Shown here in pieces: positions 8,751-19,800 of a stretch of 64,000 bases of DNA. Within the stretch, counting starts at the first letter, position 1. Every line of letters begins with the position of its first letter. The stretch is from positions 4,030,001-4,094,000 of the forward strand of contig CBDCWO010000006.1 in assembly GCA_965223405.1 (NCBI GenBank), written 5' to 3'. The translations under genes were made by a program, and so were the position numbers. The stretch is from CBDCWO01 sp965223405 (GTDB lineage Bacteria; Bacteroidota; Bacteroidia; Chitinophagales; Saprospiraceae). The notes beneath the pieces were generated by a model. The model saw only the letters and a program-made list of their open reading frames with translations. It did no database searches and had not been told where the DNA came from.

Positions 8751-9758
8751 ATGCAATCAATGACACGAAAAGAAGAACTAATCCAAAAATTATTTGAAGG
8801 CAAATGTTCCCCGAAAGAATTGGAATTGCTATTTCAATTACTCGAGAAGCATGAAAAGAAAGAAATTCCGGTTCTGAAAGAATTATGGCGACAATACAAG
8901 GGAGAATCTCGAATAGATACATTGGATTCATCACGAATTTTTGAAAAAGTTATAGGTCAAATTCAGTTACACACTGAGGAAAGTTCTATTGGAGATATTA
9001 AAAGAAAATCAAATATTCGGCTCTTATGGTTAAAGCGGGTCGCTTTAGCAGCTTCATTCCTTTTTATTTCTGGGCTTATATTATGGGTCTGGACCTCTGG
9101 ACCTGATGAAATTAGTATTCACGCTGCCTATGGTGAACGTATTGATTTTGAATTACCTGATGGTTCAACGGTGGTTTTAAATTCCAATTCTGAGTTAACT
9201 TATTTCCCAGATTGGGATTCTGACTATACCAGACGGGTGGTCCTTGAAGGAGAAGCTTTTTTTCGGGTAAAGAAAATACCGGAGAGTAATGTAAAGTTTG
9301 TGGTCAGTACCAACGACTTGGAATTGGAAGTACTGGGAACCATATTTAATGTGCACGCTAGAGGTGATCGCACTCAGGTATATTTGGAAGAAGGAAGTAT
9401 AAAACTAAACCTCCCGGAAGGAAAAATTAAAGAAAGATACATGGAACCTGGAGAAATTATCTCTTATTCGGTAAAAGAAAAAAAAATTACTTCCCAGGAA
9501 GTTGCGGATTCGAGTGTAACCTCATGGAAATCAGGAGTATTGACGCTTGAGGAAGCACCCATGAAAGAAGTATTTGAACATCTGACAGATTTGTATGGAG
9601 TACAATTTGAATTCATCGACTCATCTATTTTACAAGGCAAAGCGGAGGTAAATGTACCGATGGGAAACATTGATTTGGCATTATCCGTATTGGGTCAGGT
9701 TATGAAATTTGAATTTACCAAAAAAGAAGAAAAATACTTGATTAGTAGTATTCAATAA
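8751..9758 (+). CDS. FecR-family anti-sigma factor
   Basis: A 335-residue inner-membrane anti-sigma factor. An N-terminal cytoplasmic region (1-95) should hold the sigma factor, one transmembrane helix lies at about 96-115 (VALAASFLFISGLILWVW), and a periplasmic FecR domain follows (about 125-220; DGSTVVLNSNSELTY, RVVLEGEAFF, TIFNVHA). The C-terminal DUF4974-like domain (about 265-333; LEEAPMKEVFEHLTDLYGVQFEF) ends the protein. The periplasmic part would sense the STN domain of the SusC receptor encoded 75 bases downstream and pass the signal to the sigma factor encoded divergently at 7496. Confidence 0.93.
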   Translation: MQSMTRKEELIQKLFEGKCSPKELELLFQLLEKHEKKEIPVLKELWRQYKGESRIDTLDSSRIFEKVIGQIQLHTEESSIGDIKRKSNIRLLWLKRVALAASFLFISGLILWVWTSGPDEISIHAAYGERIDFELPDGSTVVLNSNSELTYFPDWDSDYTRRVVLEGEAFFRVKKIPESNVKFVVSTNDLELEVLGTIFNVHARGDRTQVYLEEGSIKLNLPEGKIKERYMEPGEIISYSVKEKKITSQEVADSSVTSWKSGVLTLEEAPMKEVFEHLTDLYGVQFEFIDSSILQGKAEVNVPMGNIDLALSVLGQVMKFEFTKKEEKYLISSIQ

Positions 9759-9832
9759 ATACAGATGGAACAGTTACTGGTATAACTATTCCACCTTAAA
9801 CAAATTTAATTGTTAACACAAACAGCGAAAAT

Positions 9833-12800
9833 ATGAATTTATTAAAACAATGCAAACTAAAATGGAAATCCAGGGCTTTCCTGTTACTCTTGATCCTTGG
9901 ACCAGCTCTGAATACTGTGGTGTTTTCGGAGAATCCGGACAATAATAAACAACCAAGACTTTTGGTTGACCTACTAGACGAATTTAGTGAAAAGTATCAT
10001 GTCTTGTTTACCTATAATACTGAATTACTAAGTAAGGTTACCGTCGAATTTGAATATAGAGCAAAAGAGAAATTGGATAATGCAATCCTTCGTTTATTGG
10101 ATGGCACCAATTTTAAATTTAAGCGTTACGGACAAAAATACTTTGCAATTTACGAGGATACAAAGAAGGGACAAAAGAGAGTTAGAAAGATGGGTCGCCA
10201 TTTGAATAAGATTAGAAAACTAGAGAAAGCGGATAACGTGGATTTATTCCAACGTGTAAATAAGTTGGATCAACTAAAAATTATCGGAGATGCTGTAATT
10301 CGGAGCATGAAATTTTATAATGTGACAGGTACCGTTACTTCCCAGACGGGTGAACCACTGATCGGAGCAAATATCCAGATAAAAGGTACATTTGAAGGAA
10401 CCTCGACAGATGTCGATGGTAAATATGAGATTGAAGTTTCGGATAGTAATGCGATTCTGATCATATCCTATATTGGTTACCAGGTGCAGGAAGTAGCGGT
10501 TAATGGTCGCTCAGTAGTAAATGTGGAGTTGGTCGAAATGGCCAGTCAATTGGACGAGGTAGTAGTGGTAGGATACGGTACTATGAAAAAAAGAGATTTA
10601 ACGGGGTCAGTGACAAGTGTTGATATTGAAAAACTATCTGATATTCCAAATGTTTCTGTAATCCAGGCTATGCAGGGTACGATAGCCGGATTAAATGTAG
10701 GTGCTGTGGATCAAGCCGGAGAGAATCCAACCTTATCAATCCGGGGATTCAATACATTGTCCACTAGTGCTGGAGCCAATGCTCCTTTGATAGTTGTTGA
10801 TGGAATAATTTATCGGGGCAGTCTGATTGATTTGAATGTAGCCGATATCGAATCGGTGGACATTCTGAAAGATGCCAGTTCAGCATCTATCTACGGTTCT
10901 CAAGCTTCAAACGGAGTTTTGCTGATAACAACCAAAAAAGGCAAGGTAACTGATAAGCCAATTATTAATTATTCCGGGAGTTATACTGTACAGGTTCCTT
11001 CCAATAAGTTAGAGCCTATGAGAGCTGCGGAGTATGAAGAACATTTTCCTAAAATTTATTGGGAAAATGGATCGCGTTTAGGACCTGATTTTTTGCAACC
11101 AAATCCTGATTGGTTGATCGAAAGTGAATTAAAAACCCTTGATATTGCTAATGGATATGCAAAAAGATTAGATATTCCCTGGTGGGATACGTTTACCAGT
11201 AATGGGTATATTAATAATCATAACCTGAGCATAAGAGGAAAAAGTAACACCTTAAGTTATTTTATATCCGGAGGGTTAACAGATGTAGAAGGGTTTATGA
11301 AAAATGATACGTATACCAAGTATAATTACAGGATTAATTTGGATGCTGATATAACAGACTGGATGAATGTTGGCTTAGAATCATTTCTAACTTCAAGTGA
11401 CTATTCAGGTGTTTCCCCTCCGATTACCACTTCTTTCTTTTTTCAACCCTGGACACCATCACATGATGACGATGGTAATATAATTCCAACTCCGGAAGGA
11501 TTGTCTTTAAACCCATATGCCTTTTTAACCATGGACGATTCTGATCTCAGAAGGAATATTTTTGCAAATATCCATGCTGACATCAAATTACCGGTAAAAG
11601 GACTAAGTTATCGATTAAATTATTCCCAAAACTATAGGACCATTAATCAAGACAGGTTTAATCCTTGGGGAGCTAGTTTCACCGGATTGGGTTATAAAGA
11701 TTCCTATATTAACTATGACTGGTCAACTGACAATATCCTTACTTATAAAAACACATTTAACAAAGTACATCATTTAAATGCCACTCTTCTATATGGTGTT
11801 GAAAAACGGAATTTTTCATTTACCGAAACTGGGGCACAAAATTTTGTCAATGATTTATTGGGATATTATGCGCTTGAGGCTGGCGACCCTACACTGCGAA
11901 GTTTAGATACAGGAGAAGAGGAGGAGCAAAGTTTGTACTCAATGGGAAGGATATTTTATAGTTATAACAACAAGTATATGATTACCGGGACGATCCGTAG
12001 AGATGGATTTTCCGGATTTGGAACCAATGATAAGATTGGTATTTTCCCTTCGGTTGCTTTGGGGTGGGTTGCCAGTGAGGAAAACTTTGTTAAAAACAAC
12101 CTCGACTGGTTAAACTTCTTGAAGCTAAGGGCCTCATACGGGAAAATTGGTAGAAGGGGTGTAGGAAGGTATGATACAAAGGCTGTTTTGCAATCTCATC
12201 CCAGCATTGTATTTGGGGATGGAGGCTCTGCCACAATAGGACAATGGATTACCACTCTAGCGAACAATGAACTTGGTTGGGAAACAACTACCGGATTAAA
12301 CATAGGGCTTGATTTTGAAATTCTTAATTCACGAATATTTGGTAATGTTGAGTACTATAATAATAAAACTGAGAATATCTTGTATCCTATTCAATTACCG
12401 ACATTGACAGGATTTAGTACTATTAACACCAATATTGGAGAAGTAGCCAATAATGGTATTGAAATAATATTAAATGGAAGGATATTCCATCAAAGTGATT
12501 TTAAATGGAATGCTTCCATAAATTACTCCAGAAACCGGAATGAAATTGTTTCAATTTTAGGTTTCGATAATGATGGGGACGGAAATGAAGACGATTTGGT
12601 TGCCAACAGATTGTTTATTGGGGAACCTCAAAACGTTGTTTACGACTATGAAATTATTGGTATGTGGCAATTGGCGGATAGGGCTAACGAAACACTTCCG
12701 GCAGGTTTTGCACCAGGAACCTATAAAATTGCCGATTTGAGTGGACCGGATGGAGAGCCTGATGGTGAGATTTCGGCCGCTTTTGACAGGAAGATCTTAG

Positions 12801-13273
12801 GTTATCGGGATCCTGGTTACAGGATAGGTTTGGCCAATACTTTTATGTACAAGCAGTTTAGCTTTTATGTATTTGTAAACTCCATACAAGGAGGGAAAGA
12901 CTATTATTTTTCAGAAGACAGAGGTTGGTTACACCAAAACCAATATCAAAATTTTCCAGCAGGTGGCTATGATTTCTGGATGCCGGAAAATCCGGATGCA
13001 CGATATCGTAGGATAGATGCACGCTCAGTTTATTCTCCACAGCGATATATGCAGCGAAACTTTATTCGCCTTCAGGATGTATCTCTTTCTTATACATTCG
13101 GAAAGCCGCTCTTAGAGAAAGTCGGTATTTCAAATCTAAAAGTATTTGTTAGTGGGAAAAACCTGGCCACCATTACCGATTGGAGGGGTTGGGATCCGGA
13201 AACCGGTATAGGTTTTACCGTAGGTAGGCCTGTAATGGCCAACTATACATTCGGTTTGAATATTGAATTATAA
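9833..13273 (+). CDS. susC: SusC/RagA-type TonB-linked outer-membrane transporter with STN domain
   Basis: A 1146-residue TonB-dependent porin that imports oligosaccharides. Order of parts: signal peptide (about 15-32), secretin/TonB short N-terminal (STN) signalling domain (about 42-108), a basic linker, a carboxypeptidase-regulatory-like domain (about 163-235, GTVTSQTGEPLIGANI), the SusC signature DEVVVVGYGT (241-250), plug (ends near LLITTKKG) and a long beta-barrel ending in an aromatic-rich strand. The STN domain is typical of transporters that signal to an FecR/FecI pair, which lies directly upstream. SusD follows after 12 bases. The substrate is inferred from context to be a fucose-rich sulfated glycan. 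Confidence 0.96.
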   Translation: MNLLKQCKLKWKSRAFLLLLILGPALNTVVFSENPDNNKQPRLLVDLLDEFSEKYHVLFTYNTELLSKVTVEFEYRAKEKLDNAILRLLDGTNFKFKRYGQKYFAIYEDTKKGQKRVRKMGRHLNKIRKLEKADNVDLFQRVNKLDQLKIIGDAVIRSMKFYNVTGTVTSQTGEPLIGANIQIKGTFEGTSTDVDGKYEIEVSDSNAILIISYIGYQVQEVAVNGRSVVNVELVEMASQLDEVVVVGYGTMKKRDLTGSVTSVDIEKLSDIPNVSVIQAMQGTIAGLNVGAVDQAGENPTLSIRGFNTLSTSAGANAPLIVVDGIIYRGSLIDLNVADIESVDILKDASSASIYGSQASNGVLLITTKKGKVTDKPIINYSGSYTVQVPSNKLEPMRAAEYEEHFPKIYWENGSRLGPDFLQPNPDWLIESELKTLDIANGYAKRLDIPWWDTFTSNGYINNHNLSIRGKSNTLSYFISGGLTDVEGFMKNDTYTKYNYRINLDADITDWMNVGLESFLTSSDYSGVSPPITTSFFFQPWTPSHDDDGNIIPTPEGLSLNPYAFLTMDDSDLRRNIFANIHADIKLPVKGLSYRLNYSQNYRTINQDRFNPWGASFTGLGYKDSYINYDWSTDNILTYKNTFNKVHHLNATLLYGVEKRNFSFTETGAQNFVNDLLGYYALEAGDPTLRSLDTGEEEEQSLYSMGRIFYSYNNKYMITGTIRRDGFSGFGTNDKIGIFPSVALGWVASEENFVKNNLDWLNFLKLRASYGKIGRRGVGRYDTKAVLQSHPSIVFGDGGSATIGQWITTLANNELGWETTTGLNIGLDFEILNSRIFGNVEYYNNKTENILYPIQLPTLTGFSTINTNIGEVANNGIEIILNGRIFHQSDFKWNASINYSRNRNEIVSILGFDNDGDGNEDDLVANRLFIGEPQNVVYDYEIIGMWQLADRANETLPAGFAPGTYKIADLSGPDGEPDGEISAAFDRKILGYRDPGYRIGLANTFMYKQFSFYVFVNSIQGGKDYYFSEDRGWLHQNQYQNFPAGGYDFWMPENPDARYRRIDARSVYSPQRYMQRNFIRLQDVSLSYTFGKPLLEKVGISNLKVFVSGKNLATITDWRGWDPETGIGFTVGRPVMANYTFGLNIEL

Positions 13274-13285
13274 AAAACTTCAATT

Positions 13286-14953
13286 ATGAAAAAAATTAAA
13301 TATTTATCGATAATTATAATATTGACTATCTGCTTTATTTCCTGTAATGAAGATGAATGGTTACGAGAAGATCCCATTGATTTTTATGCTCCGGAAAATT
13401 CATATAATACGACGGAACAATTTAATGCGGCCGTGGCAAGATTGTATGAGGCGACCGATAACGCGATTATGTGGTCAGCTCAGCGGGGTAATTACATCTA
13501 CAGTTATGTTTCTGATATGACCCATGGAAATAGACCCTGGCATAATCTAAATCCGGTTCTCGATAACCTTATTCCTGAAAACGGGGCAGTATCAAGACTT
13601 TGGGGGAATTATTTCAGAATTATATTTGATGCCAATGTGATTATTGGTCGTATTGATGGGGAGAATACGGAATTTACATCAGAGGTTGTAAGAAATACGT
13701 TAAAGGCAGAAGCGATGTTTTTCAGGGCATACATGTATCGTATCCTTGGAATTCAATTTGGGGGAGTACCAATAGTACTGGATGAAATTTCAGAACCTAG
13801 AAGAGATTTTGTGAGATCGAGCCAGGAACAGGTTTTTTCACAGTGCATTAGCGATCTGGAATTTGCTGCAGCCAATCTCCCCAGTGTTAATGAATTATCA
13901 GAAGAAGGGAGATTGACCAAAGCAGCAGCAAATCAGTTGTTGGCTGAGATATTTGTTATTAATGAGGATTGGGACAATGCAATTTCGGCAGCTTCAGCTG
14001 TAATAAACAGTGGAAACTATGCACTAATGACCGAGCGCTTTGGTTCACGAAAAGATGAGCCTGGTGATGTGTACTGGGATCTCTTTCGTAGAGAAAACCA
14101 AAACCGAAGCAGTGGCAATATGGAATCTATATGGGTAGCCCAATATGAGTACCAGGTCGATGGAGGGGGCATCGGAAGTAACCTTGTCCGTTTTGCAGTA
14201 CCTTTATATTGGATTATAAAAGACAATAATGGTACAAATGTCTTTTTTTCACACTCAACTCAGAATGGAGGACGAGGAATCGGTTGGATAACTCCTAATG
14301 ATTATTTTCGACATACTGTTTGGGAACTTGACCCCAATGATATGCGAAACTCGGAGCATAATATTATTCGCGATGTGCTAGTGGATAATCCGGAATCTGA
14401 ATGGTACGGTCAGATGCTAGTGGCAAGTGGAGCCATGTCCGACTATTTTAACAATGTTGATAAATTTTGGTCTCCTATTTTTACAAAAACCACTCCTATA
14501 AATAATTTTCCTGATGAAGCTATGGCTAACCCTGAAACAGGTGAAACCAACACGTTTGCCAATATGACCTATAGGGATCACTACTATATGCGTTTGGCAG
14601 AAACCTATTTGTTACGAGCTGAAGCCTATTTAGGAAAAGGAGACCAGACGAATGCAGCCGCCGATATTAATGTAGTTAGGGCAAGAGTAAATGCCACTCA
14701 AGTAGCACCCGGCGATGTGGATATAGACTTTATTCTTGATGAAAGAGCACGGGAACTATGTTATGAGGAATTAAGGATGTTAACGCTACAAAGACTTGGT
14801 GTATTACCTGAAAGAATGCGGATTTATGATGATTTTTTCAATGGCAAATGGGGAGATAATTTAATTGGTGACCACCAAAATTTGTGGCCAATTCCGCAAA
14901 GCGAAATAGAACGTAATACCGAGGCGGTATTAGAGCAAAATCCAGGGTATTAA
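13286..14953 (+). CDS. susD: SusD/RagB-type surface glycan-binding lipoprotein
   Basis: A 555-residue SusD homologue, the lid that delivers glycan to the SusC barrel at the cell surface. It has a lipoprotein signal (FISC, Cys20), TPR-like helices (KAEAMFFRAYMYRILGIQFGGVP, LTKAAANQLLAEIFV) and the family C-terminus (DHYYMRLAETYLLRAEAYL, ERARELCYEELRMLTL, LWPIPQSEIERN). SusC ends 12 bases upstream. A strong hairpin terminator behind it separates the transport pair from the enzyme genes, a layout known to give higher susCD expression. Confidence 0.96.
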   Translation: MKKIKYLSIIIILTICFISCNEDEWLREDPIDFYAPENSYNTTEQFNAAVARLYEATDNAIMWSAQRGNYIYSYVSDMTHGNRPWHNLNPVLDNLIPENGAVSRLWGNYFRIIFDANVIIGRIDGENTEFTSEVVRNTLKAEAMFFRAYMYRILGIQFGGVPIVLDEISEPRRDFVRSSQEQVFSQCISDLEFAAANLPSVNELSEEGRLTKAAANQLLAEIFVINEDWDNAISAASAVINSGNYALMTERFGSRKDEPGDVYWDLFRRENQNRSSGNMESIWVAQYEYQVDGGGIGSNLVRFAVPLYWIIKDNNGTNVFFSHSTQNGGRGIGWITPNDYFRHTVWELDPNDMRNSEHNIIRDVLVDNPESEWYGQMLVASGAMSDYFNNVDKFWSPIFTKTTPINNFPDEAMANPETGETNTFANMTYRDHYYMRLAETYLLRAEAYLGKGDQTNAAADINVVRARVNATQVAPGDVDIDFILDERARELCYEELRMLTLQRLGVLPERMRIYDDFFNGKWGDNLIGDHQNLWPIPQSEIERNTEAVLEQNPGY

Positions 14954-14991
14954 CACTTTTTAAGATTTTAACCATCTTGGTGAAATCTGGA

Positions 14992-15036
14992 GATAGAGCA
15001 GAGATGTTATTCCTGCTCTATCTTATTTTGTCTTTT
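14992..15036 (+). terminator. Rho-independent terminator or attenuator behind susD
   Basis: A perfect 10-base stem GATAGAGCAG (14992-15001) / CTGCTCTATC (15013-15022) with an 11-base loop is followed by a T-rich tract (TTATTTTGTCTTTT). It lies 38 bases after the susD stop and directly before the next sulfatase start. It probably lets only part of the transcription through to the enzyme genes and stabilises the susCD mRNA. Confidence 0.75.
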
Positions 15037-15045
15037 AATAAAAAA

Positions 15046-16611
15046 ATGAAAACAGGCAAACATCAATTTTTTTTAGTAACGATATTGCTTTTGGTGCTGA
15101 TCTATGGATGTAGTGAAGGTGAAAAATCGAATTCAAAACATTATAATGAGCATAAACCAAAGCCAAATATTGTATTAATATTTGCCGATGATTTAGGTTA
15201 TGCAGAGGTAGGTTGCTATGGTCAGGAAAAAATAATGACTCCTAATATTGATGAACTGGCTGAACAGGGGATTAAGTTTACTGATTTTTATGCCGGCAGC
15301 CCTGAGTGTGCTCCTTCGAGATGTGTTTTAATGACAGGGTTACACACTGGACATTCCTACATTCGTAAGAATGATGAAATGGGAGCCGATAGTGTAAATT
15401 GGGATTTTCGTAATGTGGTAAAAGATCCTTCGCTTGAAGGACAAAGACCTCTTCCCGCAAATTCAGTAACCTTAGGTACATTATTGCAAAATGCTGGTTA
15501 TACGACAGGAGGTTTTGGCAAGTGGTGTCTTGGAGGACCTCTCACTGTGGGTCATCCTAATAAACAGGGATTTGATCAATTCTTTGGAAATATATGCCAA
15601 AGACAGGGACATAATTATTATAATCTTCATTTGTGGGATAATGACAAACAGGTTTTATTAGACAATGATCATATTGAACTATTTAAAAAACTAGATGAAG
15701 GTGTTGATCCTATGGATCCAGCTAGTTATGAAAAATGGTCAGGAAGAGATTATTCTCCAAAACGATTTTTAGATAAATCTTTAGAATTTATTGAGGATAA
15801 TAAAGACAAACCTTTTTTTCTTTACTTTCCAACCATATTACCCCATGTACCATTGCAAGTGCCAGAAGAGTATCTGGAAAAATACAAAGGCAAATTTGAA
15901 GAAGAACCGTACTTAGGAGAACAAGGATACATGCCTAGTCCTTATCCGCGTGCTACATACGCTGCCATGGTAACCTACTTGGATGACCAAATTGGAGCAA
16001 TTATTCAAAAACTGAAAGATGAAGGAGTGTATGATAATACCATCATCATTTTCACAAGTGACAATGGACCAACTTTCAATGGAGGTTCAGATTCCCCATT
16101 CTTTGATAGTGCAAAACCATTCAAAAGTGAGTATGGATGGGGAAAATGTTTCGTACGAGAGGGCGGCATAAGGGTACCAATGATAGTGTCTTGGCCTGGG
16201 GTTGTTGAACCCGGGCAGCAAACTGATCATCTGGGTGCTTCCTGGGACCTATTGCCTACACTGTGCGAAGTTGCAGATATTGATATTCCAGAAAATCTTG
16301 ACGGGATCAGTTTCCTGCCTTTGTTGACTGAGGGTAAACAGAAAAATAAACATGGTTTTTTATACTGGGAATTTGCTGGACTTTACCAGGGAGATGAACA
16401 GCAGGCTGTGCGAATGGGGAAATGGAAAGCTGTAAGAGGACCTGGTAAGGATTTTGAATTAGAATTGTATGATTTGGAAAATGATATACAGGAACAAAAC
16501 AATGTTGCTTCTGAATTCCCTGATGTGGTTAAAAAGATAATGGCCATAATGAATAGAGAGCATGTGCCCTCTGAAATAGAGACCTTCAGATTAAAGCAGT
16601 TAGGAGAATGA
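15046..16611 (+). CDS. Sulfatase, family S1 (Cys-type), lipoprotein
   Basis: A 521-residue sulfatase. I chose the ATG at 15046 because it gives a proper lipoprotein signal (lipobox IYGC, Cys22); a start at 14977 would run through the terminator hairpin. Asp pair in IFADDLGYAEVGCYG; activation motif CAPSR with Cys88; GKWCLGGP instead of the usual GKWHLG; FTSDNGPT and VREGGIRVPMIVSWPG. The Cys replacing His after GKW is a visible variation at a residue near the active site. The mature enzyme needs formylglycine formation. It may be anchored at the surface or periplasmic face of a membrane. Confidence 0.93.
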   Translation: MKTGKHQFFLVTILLLVLIYGCSEGEKSNSKHYNEHKPKPNIVLIFADDLGYAEVGCYGQEKIMTPNIDELAEQGIKFTDFYAGSPECAPSRCVLMTGLHTGHSYIRKNDEMGADSVNWDFRNVVKDPSLEGQRPLPANSVTLGTLLQNAGYTTGGFGKWCLGGPLTVGHPNKQGFDQFFGNICQRQGHNYYNLHLWDNDKQVLLDNDHIELFKKLDEGVDPMDPASYEKWSGRDYSPKRFLDKSLEFIEDNKDKPFFLYFPTILPHVPLQVPEEYLEKYKGKFEEEPYLGEQGYMPSPYPRATYAAMVTYLDDQIGAIIQKLKDEGVYDNTIIIFTSDNGPTFNGGSDSPFFDSAKPFKSEYGWGKCFVREGGIRVPMIVSWPGVVEPGQQTDHLGASWDLLPTLCEVADIDIPENLDGISFLPLLTEGKQKNKHGFLYWEFAGLYQGDEQQAVRMGKWKAVRGPGKDFELELYDLENDIQEQNNVASEFPDVVKKIMAIMNREHVPSEIETFRLKQLGE

Positions 16612-16852
16612 TAATTTGTTGTATACAGTAGGAAAAGGTATGACAAAATTATTTCTGAAAAATAGGATGAACAGAGGAATGCTATTGTCAGACATATTCA
16701 TTTTTTCTGATTTCGTTGGGAAGTGCGCTATGCTCTCTGGTTGAAATATGGAAACTTAAACAAGAATAAACAGCAAAAAATGGCTATAGAATTATCCTAA
16801 AACACGGCAATAGTCCTTTTATAGCCAGATTTGTATTTTTAGCAATGGTACC

Positions 16853-19800
16853 ATGAAAAGCACAGGAAAACAAATGGGAATTTCAGCACTTGTTGTTATG
16901 CTGCTGTTTAACTTTACAAAGTGTGCCGATTCCGAAAATGAAGATTCTGGCAAACAGGTTGTAATCGACTATCAGATGGTTGATCCATCACTGGATGATC
17001 CTGAAAAACCCTGGTGTTACTATACCCATCCCGTTAGCTGTATTGGTGTTCCCTTTATGCCAGATGCTGTAGTGGTTACACCCGAGGGCAATATTTTTAC
17101 AGGATCTGCGGAACTATGTCTGTTTTTGGGAAAAGATGCCAGACCTATGGCAAGCCGCCAGCGTCAATTCCTCGATGGTTTTATACCCATTGTCAAGGAT
17201 TCCTGGATAGATGAAGATGGCCTGGACTATCAATGGGAAGCTTTTGGAACTTCCCTCAATGGCTTTGACGAGTCCAATACCCTTCAATTTATAAAGCTGA
17301 AAGTAAAGAATACGAATTCTGAAGCAACAGAAGCCAGGATCATAGCTGCAATGAGGCACTCTGCCACCTATGAATGGAAGAGGGAAAATGCAAAACCATT
17401 TACCCATTCAACATATGCCATTGTAAATGACTGGTTGCTACGTGATGAAAAAGTTGTCTGTATTTATCCCACACCTAGTTATTGGGAAGCAGTTAGAAAC
17501 ATGCCTTATCAAGAACCTTTCCAGGGCAAAAACATTGGTATAGAGCCCCAGACCGAAGTTGGACTCGCTCACTATATAAAGTTATTAGATCCAAATGAAA
17601 CAATGGAATTGGTCTTTAAACTTCCCCGTGTCTCAGTGGAAAAGGGCGATAAGGACTACCTGGAAACGATGAAGATTGCAAGCTATTCAAGCTACCGTAA
17701 TTCTGTTGTGGACTTTTGGACTTCGGCATTGACAAGTAAAAGTATAGTACACACTCCTGGTGAACCACTCATTGAGCAATCTCACAGAGCACTGGCAACC
17801 CATGTTATGCTTGCTACCCGAACGTTTAAAAATGGTAAACGCTCACAATCCGATGGACTGCCGTATCCCAATTTGTTTCTTTCAACCATATACGACTATG
17901 GACAATTATATACCAATTTTGGCCTGGATAGTTTTGTAACTCTTAATTTTCCACATTGCCTGGACAGGCAGCAGCCCAACGGTTTATTCGTTGATATTGC
18001 AGTCAGTCATGGGGCTAAGATCCATTGTGCCCATGGTCAGACCACCTCCTTTATTTGCGACTTCATTGTTAATACCCGGGATTCAGATCGGGGTGAGGAG
18101 ATGTTTCCTTTCATCACAGAAGCAGTTGACCTTATCCGTGAAGAACATAATACCCAACCTCATGGCTTAATGTCACCTACACGTCCTTACGACAATGAAA
18201 TGATTTTTGGACAATGGACCAGCCATAACTACTGGACCTTAATTGGTCTTCGTTCAGCAATCCGATTGGCAAAGTTTTTAGACAAAAAAGATATAACAGC
18301 CCATTGGCTTCAACTATGCAATGATTTTGAAAAAACTCTTTTGAAAGCTGTCCGTGAAAGTGCTGCGCCGGATGGTTATGTACCAACAGGTTTATATGAT
18401 TTTCAAACCGGAGCAGAAGCCGTAAACTACAAAGGTAAAAAGTGGGAAGAGTACCGGACTGATCAGGACTGGGAAAATAATATGTTGTTATGGCCTACCG
18501 AATTGGTACAACCCAATGATCCTCTTGTCGCTGGAACGCTCAAGCGATTACATGAGACGAAGTTCAGAGAAGGAATCATGACCTATAGAAATGGGCAACA
18601 CCTTCATCAGTATATCACTACGCGTGTTATTAACCAATATAATGCCAACAAACAAACTCGCAAGGCTTTAATCGACCTATATAGCACCTTACTACATATG
18701 GGTAGTACTGGAGAGAGTTTTGAAAATATGATACGCCCATGGACAGACAGGGATGTTGAGTTTTGTCCTCCTCCCCATGGCTGGGGTTGTGCCAACGTAT
18801 CCAATACCATTCGGAATCTTTTTGTAATGGAAAAAGGTGGCAATGGCGGTATTGACCTCGAAAAGCGTGACCTGATGCTACTTAATGTTGTCTCACCTGC
18901 GTGGCTTGTAAACGGTAAACCTCTAGGGATAGAAAAAGCACCAAACTCCTTTGGAATTGTCACAATAATGATGACTCCACGAAAAGAAGGAGCAGATGTC
19001 TCTCTTCAGAGTGAATTTCATACACAGCCGAACAAAATTGTTATACGTGTTCCCTATTTCGTCAAGTTAAATTCCTTTTCTTCAGACGCGAAAGAGTCAA
19101 TTCTTGTTGGTGGTGCCATTCATCTTAGTCCTGATGCAACATCTCTTTCAATGGAATGGGACTTAGATCCAGACGTAGATAAAGATGCTTATCAAAACTT
19201 GCTACTTAGCTATCGCCGGGAAGTAGGACACTGGAAAGGCAAACGAAGTGAAATGCCGGTGGCTCCCAAGGGATTCCTCATGAAAGAAGAAAAAGTCCAT
19301 CCTATCGAAGTACTATCCTTTGAGCTGGTATTGAAAGCCTGGAAAACAGAATATGCTCGTCGCTTTACGGAACATATAAATGCAGGAGGAAAAGTGAAGA
19401 CGTACTCACCTGTTCCACTTCAGAAATCGCCATCAGGTGGAATTTATACTCAACCTGCTGGTCTATTAGAAGGTAAGCCTGTTAGTTGTTCCGGGGAAAC
19501 AGAAAAGCACCCTGCATCATTTGCCAATGATGGCATGACATCTGACCCGTTTAACTACTGGCAATCAACAGATAAAGTAGCATGGTGGCAGGTTGACCTT
19601 GAAGAAGTGACAGATATCAGATCCATTACTGTTGTACCATATTACAAAAGCCCGGGTCGATTTTATCAATTTGTAGTAAAAACCTCAACTGATGGGAAAG
19701 ATTGGTATATGATTCTTGACAAAAGCAATAACAAACAAAATTTTGGTAAAGAAGGGATTAATTATACCGGGCAGATAACAGCAGTACGCTATATCCGTGT

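Noticed and set aside
14977..15045. Longer start of the sulfatase behind susD
   Set aside because: It would translate through the susD terminator hairpin and place 23 residues before the lipoprotein signal.
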